DNA of 64,000 nucleotides from Streptomyces sp. MUM 178J. Its GTDB lineage: Bacteria; Actinomycetota; Actinomycetes; Streptomycetales; Streptomycetaceae. The first letter of the stretch is position 1; every line of letters starts with the position of its first letter. The DNA lies in the NCBI RefSeq assembly GCF_022414575.1, contig NZ_JADWYQ010000017.1:1-64000 (forward strand), written 5' to 3'. Positions 6,603 through 15,187 of the stretch are shown in pieces. Under the pieces are notes generated by a model that did not search any database, was not told the origin of the DNA, and saw nothing but the letters and a program-made list of their open reading frames with translations. The translations under genes were made by a program, and so were the position numbers.

Positions 6603-8165
6603 TCAGCTGTCGCCCTTGCGTTCGCCCAGGGTGAGGGTGACCTTGCGTTCCTTGCCGTCGCGTTCGTAGGTCAGGGTGACCTGGTCGCCCGGCTGGTGGG
6701 TCCAGATCTCGCTGATCAAGGTGGGGCCGCTGTCGACCGGCTTGCCGTCGAACCCGGTGATGACGTCGCCCGCTTTGAGGCCGGCCTTGGCGGCAGGGCC
6801 GTCGGGGGAGACGGCCGGGGTGCCGTCGGCGCCGCGGTCGGCGATGCGGGCGCCGGTGTCGCGGCCGGTCATGTCGACGGTCGCGCCGATGACCGCGTAC
6901 ACCGGCTCGCCCGTCTTGATCAGTTGCCGGGCGACGGTCTGCGCCTGGTTTATCGGGATGGCGAAGCCGAGGCCGATCGAGCCCGCCTGGGACTGGCCGA
7001 AGCCGTTTCCGGAGGACTGGATGGCGGAGTTGATCCCGATCACCGCGCCGCGCGCGTCCAGAAGAGGGCCTCCGGAGTTGCCGGGGTTGATGGAGGCGTC
7101 CGTCTGCAGGGCGCTCATGTAGGAGTTGCGGCCGCCGGTCCCGTCGCCCGAGGCGACCGGGCGGTTCTTGGCGCTGATGATGCCGGTCGTCACCGTGTTG
7201 GACAGGCCGAAGGGCGCGCCGATCGCGATGGTCGAGTCGCCGACCGCGACCTTGTCGGAGTTGCCGAGGGGCAGCGGCTTGAGTCCCGACGGCGCGTTCT
7301 TGAGCTTCAGCACGGCTACGTCGTAACCCTGGGCGCGGCCGACGACCTCGGCGTCGTAGGTCTTGCCGTCGGAGAAGGTCGCCGAGAGGGCGCCGCCGTC
7401 CGCGGCGGAGGCCACGACGTGGTTGTTGGTGAGGATGTGGCCCTGCTTGTCGTAGACGAAGCCGGTGCCCGTGCCGCCTTCGCCCTGGCCGGAGAGGTCG
7501 TCGTCGCCGCCGCCCGACTTGGCCTCGATGGTCACCACGCTGGGCAGCGCCTTGTTGGCCACTGCGGCGACCGTGCCGGGATCACGCCGGAGTTCGCGGG
7601 GGGAGTCGGCGGCCGAAACCGTCGTGGTGCCGGCGCTGTTGTCGTTGCGCTCCGCGGCCCAGTAGCCGATGCCTCCCCCGACGCCTCCCGCGACGAGCGC
7701 GGCGGCGAGCACCGCCGCGACCAGCCCGCCGGTCCTCCTGCGCGGAGGTGCGGGGGGAGGCGGAAGCGGCGCACCCCACGTGTGGTCGCCGCCGCCCCCG
7801 CCGCCATAGGAGGGGAGGGTGGTGGGCGGGGACGGCGGCCACGGCGGCGTCTGACCGCCGTAGGCGGCGGGCGGCGTCTCGGACGCGGGGTCGGGGGCGT
7901 GTCCGGACTGAGGGGAGTGACCGTGCGCTCCCGCCTCGGTCGCAGGCATGCCGCTGTCCGCTGCCGGCTCATCGAGGGCGGGCGCAGAACCGTAAGGAGC
8001 CGGGGCGGAGGCTGGCGGGGCAGAGGCCGGAGGGGCAGGCACCGGGACTTCAGGAGTCGGCGCTTGAGGGGTCGGCGCCTCCTGCGCGGGTGCGGGACTG
8101 CCCTCGGAATCGGGCGCGGCGGCCGGGGCAGTGGGAACGTCTTTGCCCTCGTTCTCGGTGCTCAC
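6603..8165 (-). CDS. HtrA/DegP-like membrane serine protease with PDZ domain
   Basis: A 520-residue trypsin-like S1C protease. Residues 1-145 form a Pro/Ala/Glu-rich cytoplasmic tail. One membrane segment (about 145-168, LVAAVLAAALVAGG) places the rest outside the cell. The catalytic triad is His249 (TNNHVV), Asp282 (YDVAVLK) and Ser364 (NPGNSGGPL). A PDZ domain occupies about 425-515 and contains GLKAGDVITGFDGKPV. Members degrade or refold damaged extracytoplasmic proteins. It is monocistronic, close to the tRNA gene on the same strand. Confidence 0.95.
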   Translation of the reverse strand: MSTENEGKDVPTAPAAAPDSEGSPAPAQEAPTPQAPTPEVPVPAPPASAPPASAPAPYGSAPALDEPAADSGMPATEAGAHGHSPQSGHAPDPASETPPAAYGGQTPPWPPSPPTTLPSYGGGGGGDHTWGAPLPPPPAPPRRRTGGLVAAVLAAALVAGGVGGGIGYWAAERNDNSAGTTTVSAADSPRELRRDPGTVAAVANKALPSVVTIEAKSGGGDDDLSGQGEGGTGTGFVYDKQGHILTNNHVVASAADGGALSATFSDGKTYDAEVVGRAQGYDVAVLKLKNAPSGLKPLPLGNSDKVAVGDSTIAIGAPFGLSNTVTTGIISAKNRPVASGDGTGGRNSYMSALQTDASINPGNSGGPLLDARGAVIGINSAIQSSGNGFGQSQAGSIGLGFAIPINQAQTVARQLIKTGEPVYAVIGATVDMTGRDTGARIADRGADGTPAVSPDGPAAKAGLKAGDVITGFDGKPVDSGPTLISEIWTHQPGDQVTLTYERDGKERKVTLTLGERKGDS

Positions 8166-8381
8166 GCTGTCGTCTCCTCAGTCGGTCTTCACCGGCTTGT
8201 TCCGCTGGTCTCCGCTGTGCAGGTGTCTGCACCAGCCTGTCTCACAGCACGTCAGGCCACTGTAAGCAGGACCTGTGCGATTCCCTGGAGTCTTTATATC
8301 GGATATTTCAGACGTCGCCCCCGCCAGGGCGACATAGACCCTGCGCGTACCCGCCTCGGACCCCGATGACACCATGACGCG

Positions 8382-9191
8382 GTGACCCCAGCACGGCAGC
8401 ATCGCATCCAGGTCGTCGCCCATCGAGGGGCGTCGGAAGACGCCCCGGAACACACCCTCGCCGCGTATATGAAGGCGATCGAGGACGGCGCGGACGCCCT
8501 CGAATGCGATGTGCGGCTCACCGCCGACGGCCATCTCGTGTGCGTTCACGACCGCCGCGTCAATCGCACCTCCAACGGCCGCGGTGCCGTCTCCGCCCTT
8601 GAGCTGGCGGATCTCGCCGCACTCGACTTCGGGAACTGGAAGGGCCGCGAGGACGCGACAGAGAGCCCTGACTGGAGAGATCCCTCCCTCACCTCCGTAC
8701 TCACCCTGGAGCGGCTGCTGGAACTGGTCGCCGACTCGGGCCGCCGCATCGAACTGGCCATCGAGACCAAGCACCCGACGCGCTGGGCGGGCCAGGTGGA
8801 GCAGCGCCTGATCGAGCTGCTGGAGCGTTTCGGCCTCGCCTCGCCCGAGCGGGCCTCCGAATCCACCGTGCGGATCATGAGCTTCTCGGCACGGTCTCTG
8901 CACCGGGTCGCGACGGCCGCGCCGAGTATCCCCACGGTGTATCTGATGCAGTTCCTCAGCCTCCGGCTGCGGGACGGGCGGCTGCCGGCCGGCGCACGGA
9001 TCGCGGGCCCGGGCATCCGGCTCGTCCGGAACCATCCCGGTTACATCGAGCGCCTGCATCAGGCAGGGCACCGTGTCCATGTATGGACGGTCGACGAACC
9101 GGAGGACGTGGAGCTGTGCGTACGGCTCGGCGTGGAGGCAATCATCACCAATCGCCCTAAACAGGTTCTGTCCCAGCTGGGCCGTGCATAA
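8382..9191 (+). CDS. Glycerophosphodiester phosphodiesterase
   Basis: A 269-residue GDPD-family enzyme that cleaves glycerophosphodiesters to glycerol-3-phosphate and an alcohol. The family signature HRGASEDAPEHT is at residues 14-25, followed by ALECDVRLTADGHLVCVHD with the metal and catalytic Glu, Asp and His residues. VHVWTVDEPEDV near the C-terminus is also typical of the barrel. No signal peptide is seen, so it probably acts inside the cell. The start is GTG 8382. The ATG at 8374 is out of frame. Confidence 0.93.
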   Translation: MTPARQHRIQVVAHRGASEDAPEHTLAAYMKAIEDGADALECDVRLTADGHLVCVHDRRVNRTSNGRGAVSALELADLAALDFGNWKGREDATESPDWRDPSLTSVLTLERLLELVADSGRRIELAIETKHPTRWAGQVEQRLIELLERFGLASPERASESTVRIMSFSARSLHRVATAAPSIPTVYLMQFLSLRLRDGRLPAGARIAGPGIRLVRNHPGYIERLHQAGHRVHVWTVDEPEDVELCVRLGVEAIITNRPKQVLSQLGRA

Positions 9192-9331
9192 CCTCCGTCA
9201 CAGGGAGTGCACCGGCGCGCTCGCTCCGTGTTCGATCGTGTCGAGTGCGTCACCAGCAGGGCGCTGGCCGGTTTCCGGTCCAGTCCATTGGGGCATTCAC
9301 ACCGTGGCGTGGGGCAAAGGAGGTCTCGGGG

Positions 9332-9928
9332 GTGGCGTTGGTGGTGGCACAGGAGGTGCCCACGTCGTCGAGCATGGCCGTACCCCATGGCCCTGCGGGC
9401 GTGGGTGAGGCACGACGCCGGATGCGTGAGCAGTTGGGCCGCAGCGGGGTGTCCGAAGCGGTGGTCGACGACGCTGTTCTGATCCTTTCCGAACTGCTCA
9501 GCAATGCCTGCCGGCACGGCAGACCGCTGAAGCGCGAAGACATGGGAGACGGCGACGTCCGCGCAGCCTGGCGCGTCGACACGGCCGGGCGGCTGACGGT
9601 CGAGGTGACGGACGGCGGCGGCCCGACCCGTCCGGTTCCGGCCACGCCGTCGGTCACCGCGCGCGGCGGCAGGGGGCTGAACATCATCACGGCGCTCGCC
9701 GAGGAGTGGGGGGTGCGCGACGGCGCCACGGGCGAGGTCACGGTCTGGGCGGTCGTCGGCAACGCCTGTCGGCATGACGATTTCGCTACGCGCGTCACAG
9801 GTCCAAGGTCTGGTTCCATATCCGGTTCCGGCATCAGTTCCGGTTCCGGCATCGGGTCCGGTTCCGGCATCGGGCGCGGCGGGTACGGCGGCCTGGACTT
9901 CGCGGAGTCGTTCGACGACCTCGTCTAA
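9332..9928 (+). CDS. RsbW-like anti-sigma/ATP-binding protein
   Basis: A 198-residue HATPase_c protein. The N box is in ELLSNACRHGRP, the G1 box in VEVTDGGGP and the G2 box in GGRGLNIITAL. Such proteins sequester a sigma factor or phosphorylate a STAS antagonist. The start is GTG 9332, eight bases after a strong AAAGGAGG ribosome-binding site at 9316-9323. A longer frame from ATG 9245 has no such signal. The C-terminus carries an SGSGI repeat built from an 18-bp DNA repeat, probably a flexible tail. No sigma or STAS gene is adjacent. Confidence 0.85.
   Translation: MALVVAQEVPTSSSMAVPHGPAGVGEARRRMREQLGRSGVSEAVVDDAVLILSELLSNACRHGRPLKREDMGDGDVRAAWRVDTAGRLTVEVTDGGGPTRPVPATPSVTARGGRGLNIITALAEEWGVRDGATGEVTVWAVVGNACRHDDFATRVTGPRSGSISGSGISSGSGIGSGSGIGRGGYGGLDFAESFDDLV
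9821..9874. repeat. 18-bp tandem repeat, three copies, in coding sequence
   Basis: TCCGGTTCCGGCATCRGK is repeated at 9821, 9839 and 9857. The copies encode Ser-Gly-Ser-Gly-Ile-Ser/Gly units in the tail of the RsbW-like protein. The period keeps the reading frame, so copy number can vary without a frameshift. Confidence 0.85.
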
Positions 9929-10039
9929 GGAGCGTGGTGCGGCCCGTCGAGACGTGCCGTTCCCCCCTCGGCACGGCGGACGGCTAGGCTCGCGCCCGAG
10001 ACAGCAGCAGCACCGCCGCAATCGGGAGAAAGCCACACC

Positions 10040-11032
10040 ATGGCCAAGAAGCGACCCCAGACGAAGGCGACGAAGCCTCAGCGCAAGGACGGAGCCGGCG
10101 CCGCGGGCGCGAACGGGACCGTCCCCGTGGTCGGAGGTCGTGAGCCCTGCCCCTGCGGTTCCGGCCGCCGCTACAAGGCCTGTCACGGCCGGGCCGCCTC
10201 GCACGCCGCGACCGAGCTGGTGCAGCGGCCCTTCGAGGGGCTTCCCGGCGAGTGCGACTGGGTCGCGATGCGCGAGCTGGTTCCCGCCGCGACCGCCGAG
10301 TTGACGCTGAAGGACGGGCTCCCCGAGGGCGTCCCCTCCGTCACGCTCGCCACCGTGCTGCCCATGGCCTGGCCCGCGCTGCGCCGCGACGACGGCTCCG
10401 TGCTGCTCGGACTGCAGAACGACACCTCCTCCGGCGACCTCAGCCGCGACCTGGCGGACACGCTGCAGCGCGCGCTCACCGCGGAGCCCGGCAGCCCCGT
10501 CGCCGCACAGCGCGTCTCGGCCGACGGCCCCCGGCTGCAGGATCTGCTGGACACGAGCGCAGCATTTCAGCCGACCGTGCACTCCGGCTTCGAGTTCTGG
10601 ATCCCGGACTCGGCGGAGAACGCCACCCCCGAGGTGGCGGCCTCCCTGGAGCGCGCCAACGCCGCCGCGATCCCTACGGTGAAGCTGTCCGGCGTGGACG
10701 CCGCGTACTGGTGCGAGACCCCGGAGAAGAACCACCTCCGCTGGGTCATGGCGCACCCCGAGGAGCGGCTGCTGGACTCCCTGGCCCGGCTGCACGCCGC
10801 CGGCTCGTCCTCACTGGGCGAGGGCACCAGGCTCGTCGGCTCCTTCCGGGCGCACGGGCTGATGGTGCCGGTCTGGGACCTGCCCAGCGGGATGGGCGCC
10901 GACGAGTGCGAGAAGCCCGCGGCCGAGTTCGCCGAGCGGCTCGCAACCGCGCTGGCGAGCGACGCCCCGCTCACCGCCGAGGAGCGCCGGGCCCGCGGCG
11001 GGCTCACCAACCGCCAGGTGACCCTCAGCTGA
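10040..11032 (+). CDS. DUF5926 family protein with SEC-C zinc motif
   Basis: A 330-residue protein. A basic N-terminus of about 20 residues (MAKKRPQTKATKPQRK) is followed by a SEC-C motif, CPCGSGRRYKACHG, at residues 37-50, which binds one zinc through Cys-x-Cys and the later Cys/His pair. The rest is the DUF5926 domain, conserved in actinomycetes and of unknown function. SEC-C modules elsewhere mediate binding to other proteins or ribosome-associated factors. The gene appears monocistronic and is followed by a 9-bp triple repeat at its stop and then by the candidate small RNA. Confidence 0.9.
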   Translation: MAKKRPQTKATKPQRKDGAGAAGANGTVPVVGGREPCPCGSGRRYKACHGRAASHAATELVQRPFEGLPGECDWVAMRELVPAATAELTLKDGLPEGVPSVTLATVLPMAWPALRRDDGSVLLGLQNDTSSGDLSRDLADTLQRALTAEPGSPVAAQRVSADGPRLQDLLDTSAAFQPTVHSGFEFWIPDSAENATPEVAASLERANAAAIPTVKLSGVDAAYWCETPEKNHLRWVMAHPEERLLDSLARLHAAGSSSLGEGTRLVGSFRAHGLMVPVWDLPSGMGADECEKPAAEFAERLATALASDAPLTAEERRARGGLTNRQVTLS

Positions 11033-11057
11033 GGAAGCCGGGGAAGCCGGGGAAGCC
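11031..11057. repeat. 9-bp tandem repeat starting in the stop codon
   Basis: GAGGAAGCC (11031-11039) is followed by two exact GGGGAAGCC units (11040-11057). The array begins at the second base of the DUF5926 stop codon. Confidence 0.8.
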
Positions 11058-11129
11058 CCACGACCGTCCGGCTCGGCGCACTGCCGGCGGGCATCTGGTG
11101 ACGCCAGTCACAACGTGTGGGCTGAGGGC

Positions 11130-11240
11130 GAGTAAATCTCTGTCCGAATACCAGAGATCGAATTTGCGAACCGGCGATCTCTTGTTACCGTTCTAGAAGC
11201 CCGGTCGCTGGTGCATCCCCCGTCGCCAGCGACCGGGCGT
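11130..11240 (+). ncRNA. Candidate structured small RNA
   Basis: Between convergent genes lies a compact structured unit. Hairpin A (ATCTCTG 11136-11142 with CAGAGAT 11152-11158) and hairpin B (AGAGATCG 11153-11160 with CGATCTCT 11175-11182) share bases and exclude each other. A perfect 13-bp terminator stem with a C-rich loop (GCATCCCCCGTC) and a GTTTCC tail follows. No plus-strand gene lies downstream, which favours an independent sRNA over an attenuator. The C-rich loop recalls the actinobacterial 6C RNA, but only five Cs are present and the other hairpins are not C-rich, so I do not assign that family. The 5' end is a guess. Confidence 0.5.
11199..11238 (+). terminator. 13-bp perfect terminator hairpin
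   Basis: GCCCGGTCGCTGG (11199-11211) pairs perfectly with CCAGCGACCGGGC (11226-11238) and is followed by GTTTCC. It ends either the DUF5926 transcript or the candidate sRNA. Confidence 0.85.
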
Positions 11241-11345
11241 TTCCATGTCTACGGAATAGCCCATTCCGGCTCTTGACCGTACGGCCCGTTCAGTCCGCCG
11301 CCAGGCGCCGCCACGTCATAGCCCTGTTCAACGCCGACGGCCGTC

Positions 11346-11978
11346 TCAACGCCCTTCGCGAGCAGCCGAGTTGCTTCCCGACCGCAGCAGCAGCGGCCCT
11401 TCCTCCGCCTGGTCCGCAGCGGCGAACTCGGTCACCGCCGAATACTTCCGCGCGTCGCCTCTTGAGGGCTCTCTCGGAGTTTCGCAAACATCCGGCTCGT
11501 CGTCCGCCGCCACCGCGCAGTACGTCTGCACGGTGCGGTCCGCGGGACCCATCAGCGTGAGCACCGCCTTCAATTCCCTTCCCATGGCATTGCGGTAGTA
11601 GGTGCGCCCCCAGGTTTCACCGGCGTGGGTCAATACACAGGTCTGGGCTTCCACGCCACCGGGAGAGGCGACTTCCGGCCCACATTGGGCCGAGCGGTCA
11701 GCGCCTCGCTCCCCATCCCCATCCCCGCCCCCGTCCGCGCCAGCGCCAGCGGCACCATCACCGTCGCCCAGGCGGGGCAGCAGCCCGATCGCCGTCGACG
11801 GCCGGACCGGGCTCCCCCGCTCTCCTCGGACCTTGGCATCGGCCTCAGGCCGTGCCGCCCGCACATCCCGGACCGCCTCTCCGGCCCGCACTTCCCCGGC
11901 CGGGCTCGCCGCTGCGGCCAGCGGCAGCAGAGCGGTGCACACCACGACTGCGGCCAGCCCGATCAGACGGAGATTCAT
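11346..11978 (-). CDS. Secreted hypothetical protein
   Basis: A 210-residue protein with a clear Sec signal peptide (MNLRLIGLAAVVVCTALLPLAAAASPA, cleavage near residue 25). A low-complexity Gly/Asp stretch follows (about 68-90: GDGDGAAGAGADGGGDGDG). The C-terminal half has four cysteines (QCGPE, TCVLT, YCAVA, VCETP) that probably form two disulfides. The segment THAGETWGRTYYRNAMGREL is the most domain-like part. I recall Streptomyces relatives annotated only as secreted proteins. Confidence 0.75.
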   Translation of the reverse strand: MNLRLIGLAAVVVCTALLPLAAAASPAGEVRAGEAVRDVRAARPEADAKVRGERGSPVRPSTAIGLLPRLGDGDGAAGAGADGGGDGDGERGADRSAQCGPEVASPGGVEAQTCVLTHAGETWGRTYYRNAMGRELKAVLTLMGPADRTVQTYCAVAADDEPDVCETPREPSRGDARKYSAVTEFAAADQAEEGPLLLRSGSNSAAREGR

Positions 11979-12128
11979 GGTGGGTCCACCTGCCGATGCC
12001 GCGGGAGTTGTTGACGGTGGGCCGAAGATAGCGAGGTGTTCAGGACGCGCGGAGGCTCGTGCGCCCGATTCCCGTACAACTCGGTCGAGCTCCTACCCGT
12101 ACGGGTGACATGCCCGACCCGGGCGCCG

Positions 12129-12173
12129 GGCAGCCCTGCCTGCGGCAGCCCTGCGTGCGGCAGCCCAGGTCCG
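12129..12173. repeat. 15-bp repeat downstream of a stop codon
   Basis: GGCAGCCCTGCCTGC (12129-12143) is followed by GGCAGCCCTGCGTGC (12144-12158) and a partial third copy beginning GGCAGCCC at 12159. The array lies a few tens of bases past the stop of the minus-strand gene at 12196. Confidence 0.7.
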
Positions 12174-12195
12174 GGTGGCAGCCGAAGTCGGTCCG

Positions 12196-12870
12196 TCAGT
12201 AGGCGAGCTTGCTGTCCTCGCCCGCTTCCGGGGCGCCCGCGCTCGCCTCCACGAGCGCGTCCACCACCGCCTCCACATCCGGCAGCCAGGGGGTAGCCGA
12301 GCCGGGCAGCGGCGCCCGTTCCCACCACACCTGGCCCATGCCCGTCTCCGAGGGGGGCAGCACCAGATGGCCGCCTTCACCGTGGAAGCGGAGCGAGCTC
12401 GGCACGCAGTCCTTGAGGTAGAGGAGTTCGCCGAGGCGCTCCAGGGTGTACGGGGCGACGAGCAGCGACCAGCGGGTGGGGGTGGCCACGACCGGTCCGA
12501 GCCGCATGCCCATACGGTCCAGTTCGGACAGGGCGGCCGCGCCAGCGGCCGCGGGCAGGCTCAGTGCACAGGGCGCGCGCCCTCCTGTCGCGAGGATGAT
12601 CGGCGCGTACGGCCTGTTGGTCCACCACCAGCGCACCAAGCGCTCGTCGGTCGTCGCGGCCAGTACGACGGGGTCGAAGGGGTGTGCGCCGGGAACGACG
12701 CAATCGGGGTCCGGGCAGGCGCAGCGTCGGCCCGGCCGGTCGCCGCCCCCCACACCGGGAAGCACGGGCCATTCCCACTCGACGGCGCAGACGAGCGCCG
12801 CATCAAGCTGAGCAGGCCCTCTCCTGCGCCGGAACCGGAGCCTGCGTCGCCTTCCGAGGATCTCGCGCAT
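12196..12870 (-). CDS. Bifunctional primase/polymerase-domain protein
   Basis: A 224-residue protein with the Prim-Pol-like pattern seen in actinobacterial stand-alone domains: WEWPVLPG near the start, a cysteine pair (RCACPDPDC), HPFDPVVLAATTD, RWWWTNRPYAPIILATG and later GMRLGPVVATP. No helicase domain is attached. Related chromosomal proteins are common in streptomycetes and of uncertain role, and polymerase activity is not assured. The start is ATG 12870. An upstream extension to 13008 has no coding character. It is divergent from the phosphatase gene at 13394. Confidence 0.75.
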   Translation of the reverse strand: MREILGRRRRLRFRRRRGPAQLDAALVCAVEWEWPVLPGVGGGDRPGRRCACPDPDCVVPGAHPFDPVVLAATTDERLVRWWWTNRPYAPIILATGGRAPCALSLPAAAGAAALSELDRMGMRLGPVVATPTRWSLLVAPYTLERLGELLYLKDCVPSSLRFHGEGGHLVLPPSETGMGQVWWERAPLPGSATPWLPDVEAVVDALVEASAGAPEAGEDSKLAY

Positions 12871-13393
12871 GAGCGCTCGTTCCTTTCCGTTGAACGCCGA
12901 GGTCCACTTCACACCATGTGAGCAGTCTTCTCTGTGCACACGAACGGCGGCAGGGAGATCGCCGCTCGTACTTCGAGGCCGAACCCGGCCGGTGTCCATT
13001 AAACGCATGGCGAGGGGTGGCGCACGCCTGGCGTTTCCCGCCTTGCCCGTCCCGCTGATCCCGCTGGTGCCGCTGATCCCGCTTGCCGCGCCATCGCCGA
13101 CCTGTCACCGTCTGCTGCCGCCGCCGTCGACCCTGCCGCTGCGGCGGCTCCTGGCTGTTAGGACGCCGGCGCCCGTTTCCGGGTTCCGGACGCGGCCGCA
13201 ACTGCCTCTGCCCGTCACCGTTTACGTACCCGTCGGGCCCGGTGTGACGCTCGGCGCGTGCTCGGCGCGACGGCCGACCAGACATCAGCCGGACGTGCTC
13301 GGCTCTGCCTCAGTCGACCGCAACGGGCCTCCATCCGCTGCTCTTTCCAGCCAAGTTTGGAGCCCCTCGGACACCAGCAATCCCACTGGGACA
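12871..13393. other. 523-bp divergent intergenic region
   Basis: The phosphatase frame stays open through most of this stretch, but the translation is Pro/Arg/Leu-rich without domain features, so I treat it as untranslated. It contains a short imperfect repeat (CCGCTGATCCCGCTGGTG then CCGCTGATCCCGCTT, about 13049-13085). It should hold the promoters of both divergent genes, which I could not place with confidence. Confidence 0.5.
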
Positions 13394-15097
13394 ATGCTGG
13401 ACATCCCCTCACTTGTGCGTGTACATGTGGATGCATTGCTAGCAGCGCAGAATGACATGGGGGTTCGCGATGCTATTGAGCGAAACGCACCAGTCGGAAA
13501 GCCGGCTGCCATGAGCGCCCCTCACCTGCCGAAAGTGGCTGGATTCAATACAGAGGTTCCCACTCCCGCGCACACTGCGCCACCCCTGTCACCGACCGTT
13601 CCTTCCGCGCCCGCTCCGCCCGGAGCGGTGATCCAGGACCGGCTGGCCGGCTGGGTCTCCGATCTCACCACCCTCCACGAACTGACCGAACGCCTGGTCA
13701 GAACCGCCACGCTCGAAGCAGCCCTCCAGGAGCTGCTGCGCGCCGGAGCCGCGCTCGTCGGGGCGCGCCGCGGCATGGTCGTACTCCAACCCTCCGAGGA
13801 CGGCCCCGATCGCGCCGACTGCTTCGAAGGCGGCCGCGGCCCGGCCCTGACCAAGGGACTCGGTCTGACGCACGCCGAGCTGGGGCACTTCGAAACCGTG
13901 CCGCGCAGCGCCACCGCGCTCGGCTGCATCCTGGACGGCGGAAAGCCTCCGGACGGCGGACCGGCCTTCGGACACGCCGTCTCCAACGCCGATCTGCTCG
14001 CCGACGACTCCCTCGACCCGCGCCACCGCGAAGTGGCCGTACGGCTCGGTTATGCCGCCAGCTACACCCTCCCCCTCGCCGCCGAGGACGCGGGCACGCT
14101 CGGAGCCGCCGTCTGGCTCTACGACGAACCGGCCTCCCCCATGGAGCGCCAGCGTCATCTCGTGGGCCTGTACATGCGTTACGCCACGGAACACCTGGCC
14201 CGGCTGTTGGAGCTGGAGCACGCCCGCGCCACCGTTGCGACGGTCGCCGAGGAGTTGCTGCCCACCAGGCTGCCCCGGGTGCCGGGGGTCCAGCTCGCCG
14301 CACGACACCTCACCGGACCGCGCGGCGGCGGCGACTGGTACGACGCACTGCCACTGCCGGAGGGCGCCCTCGGGCTGGCGGTGGGCTCCGTCTCCGGATC
14401 CGGGCCCAGCGCGCTGGCCGCGATGGGGCGGCTGCGGGCCTCCCTGCGGGCCTATGCGGTGATGGAGGGCGAGGACCCGGTCGCCGTGCTGTCGGACCTG
14501 GAGCTGCTGTTGCGGCTGACCGAGCCGGCCAGGACCGCCACCGCGCTGTTCGGCTACGCCGAGCCCGCCGCCGGGAAGATGGTGCTGGCCGGGGCGGGCC
14601 ACACCCCGCCGCTGATCATCGGCGAGCAGCGTACCGAGTTCGTGGAGACGTCCCTCTCGGCTCCCCTGGGGATGCTCTCCTGCTGGGAGGCGCCGAGCGT
14701 GGAGCTGGCGCCCGCCCCGGGAGAGTCGGTGCTGCTGTACACGGACGGACTTCTGCGCCGTACCGGAGACCCCATGGACCGTGCCTTCGCACGACTGCAT
14801 GCCGCGGCCGCAGGCGTGCCCAAGGCGGCGCGCAAGGACCCGGGGGCGATCGCCGACCATGTGCTGGCCGCGATGCTGCCGGATGCCGCGGCTCGGGTGC
14901 GACGGCCGGGCAGGGACGGCCCGGCCGGAGCCCCCGGGCCCGGCCGCGATGGCTACTGCGACGGACGCGGCCACGGCCGCGGCGGAAGCAGCGTCGGCGA
15001 CGATGGCGTAGACGCGAGAAGCGCCCAGTTCACCGGGGGCGCCGACGGCATTGCGGGCGCCGAGGACGTCGTTCTGCTCGCCGCCCGCTTTGCATGA
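13394..15097 (+). CDS. GAF + SpoIIE/PP2C-type regulator with altered metal site
   Basis: A 567-residue cytoplasmic protein. A GAF-like sensor domain spans about residues 85-240 and a SpoIIE/PP2C domain about 265-560. Asp314 (GGGDWYDAL), the Asp in YTDGLL and Asp558 (EDVVLLA) are present. The usual GDVSGHG loop reads VGSVSGSG, with Ser332 where the metal-binding Asp is expected. Proteins of this class dephosphorylate STAS anti-anti-sigma factors. This one may be weakly active or inactive. The chosen start is ATG 13394 (MLDIPSLVRVHVDALLAA), preceded by GGGA. Two RsbW-like kinases are encoded nearby. Confidence 0.8.
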   Translation: MLDIPSLVRVHVDALLAAQNDMGVRDAIERNAPVGKPAAMSAPHLPKVAGFNTEVPTPAHTAPPLSPTVPSAPAPPGAVIQDRLAGWVSDLTTLHELTERLVRTATLEAALQELLRAGAALVGARRGMVVLQPSEDGPDRADCFEGGRGPALTKGLGLTHAELGHFETVPRSATALGCILDGGKPPDGGPAFGHAVSNADLLADDSLDPRHREVAVRLGYAASYTLPLAAEDAGTLGAAVWLYDEPASPMERQRHLVGLYMRYATEHLARLLELEHARATVATVAEELLPTRLPRVPGVQLAARHLTGPRGGGDWYDALPLPEGALGLAVGSVSGSGPSALAAMGRLRASLRAYAVMEGEDPVAVLSDLELLLRLTEPARTATALFGYAEPAAGKMVLAGAGHTPPLIIGEQRTEFVETSLSAPLGMLSCWEAPSVELAPAPGESVLLYTDGLLRRTGDPMDRAFARLHAAAAGVPKAARKDPGAIADHVLAAMLPDAAARVRRPGRDGPAGAPGPGRDGYCDGRGHGRGGSSVGDDGVDARSAQFTGGADGIAGAEDVVLLAARFA

Positions 15098-15101
15098 TCC
15101 C

Positions 15102-15120
15102 CCCTGTGTTTTCCACAGGG
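15102..15120 (+). terminator. Terminator hairpin after the SpoIIE-type gene
   Basis: CCCTGTG (15102-15108), loop TTTTC, CACAGGG (15114-15120), starting five bases past the stop codon. Confidence 0.7.
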
Positions 15121-15187
15121 CCCCGGCTGTCTTCCGGTCGCACATACGATGGTGAGGTCACCCCACCCAGTGGCCCAGGAGGCAGAC

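Noticed and set aside
6696..8369. Long open frame on the plus strand opposite the HtrA gene (557 codons)
   Set aside because: It is the antisense shadow of a high-GC gene: biased toward Gly/Arg/Asp/Val with no domain, while the minus strand has a complete catalytic triad.
9059..10795. 578-codon minus-strand frame across three plus-strand genes
   Set aside because: It spans the intergenic regions and ends of recognised genes and has no family resemblance. Typical of third-position GC bias.
11130..11240. Firm assignment of the candidate sRNA to the 6C RNA family
   Set aside because: Only one hairpin has a C run and it is five long. The family as I know it has two C-rich hairpins.
12869..13393. 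N-terminal extension of the SpoIIE-type protein to ATG 12869
   Set aside because: The 175 extra residues are Pro/Arg/Leu-rich without domain features and would overlap the start of the divergent gene. ATG 13394 gives a normal protein.
15109..15117. TTTTCCACA as a DnaA box
   Set aside because: It forms the loop and right arm of a terminator hairpin after the SpoIIE-type gene, which explains it better.
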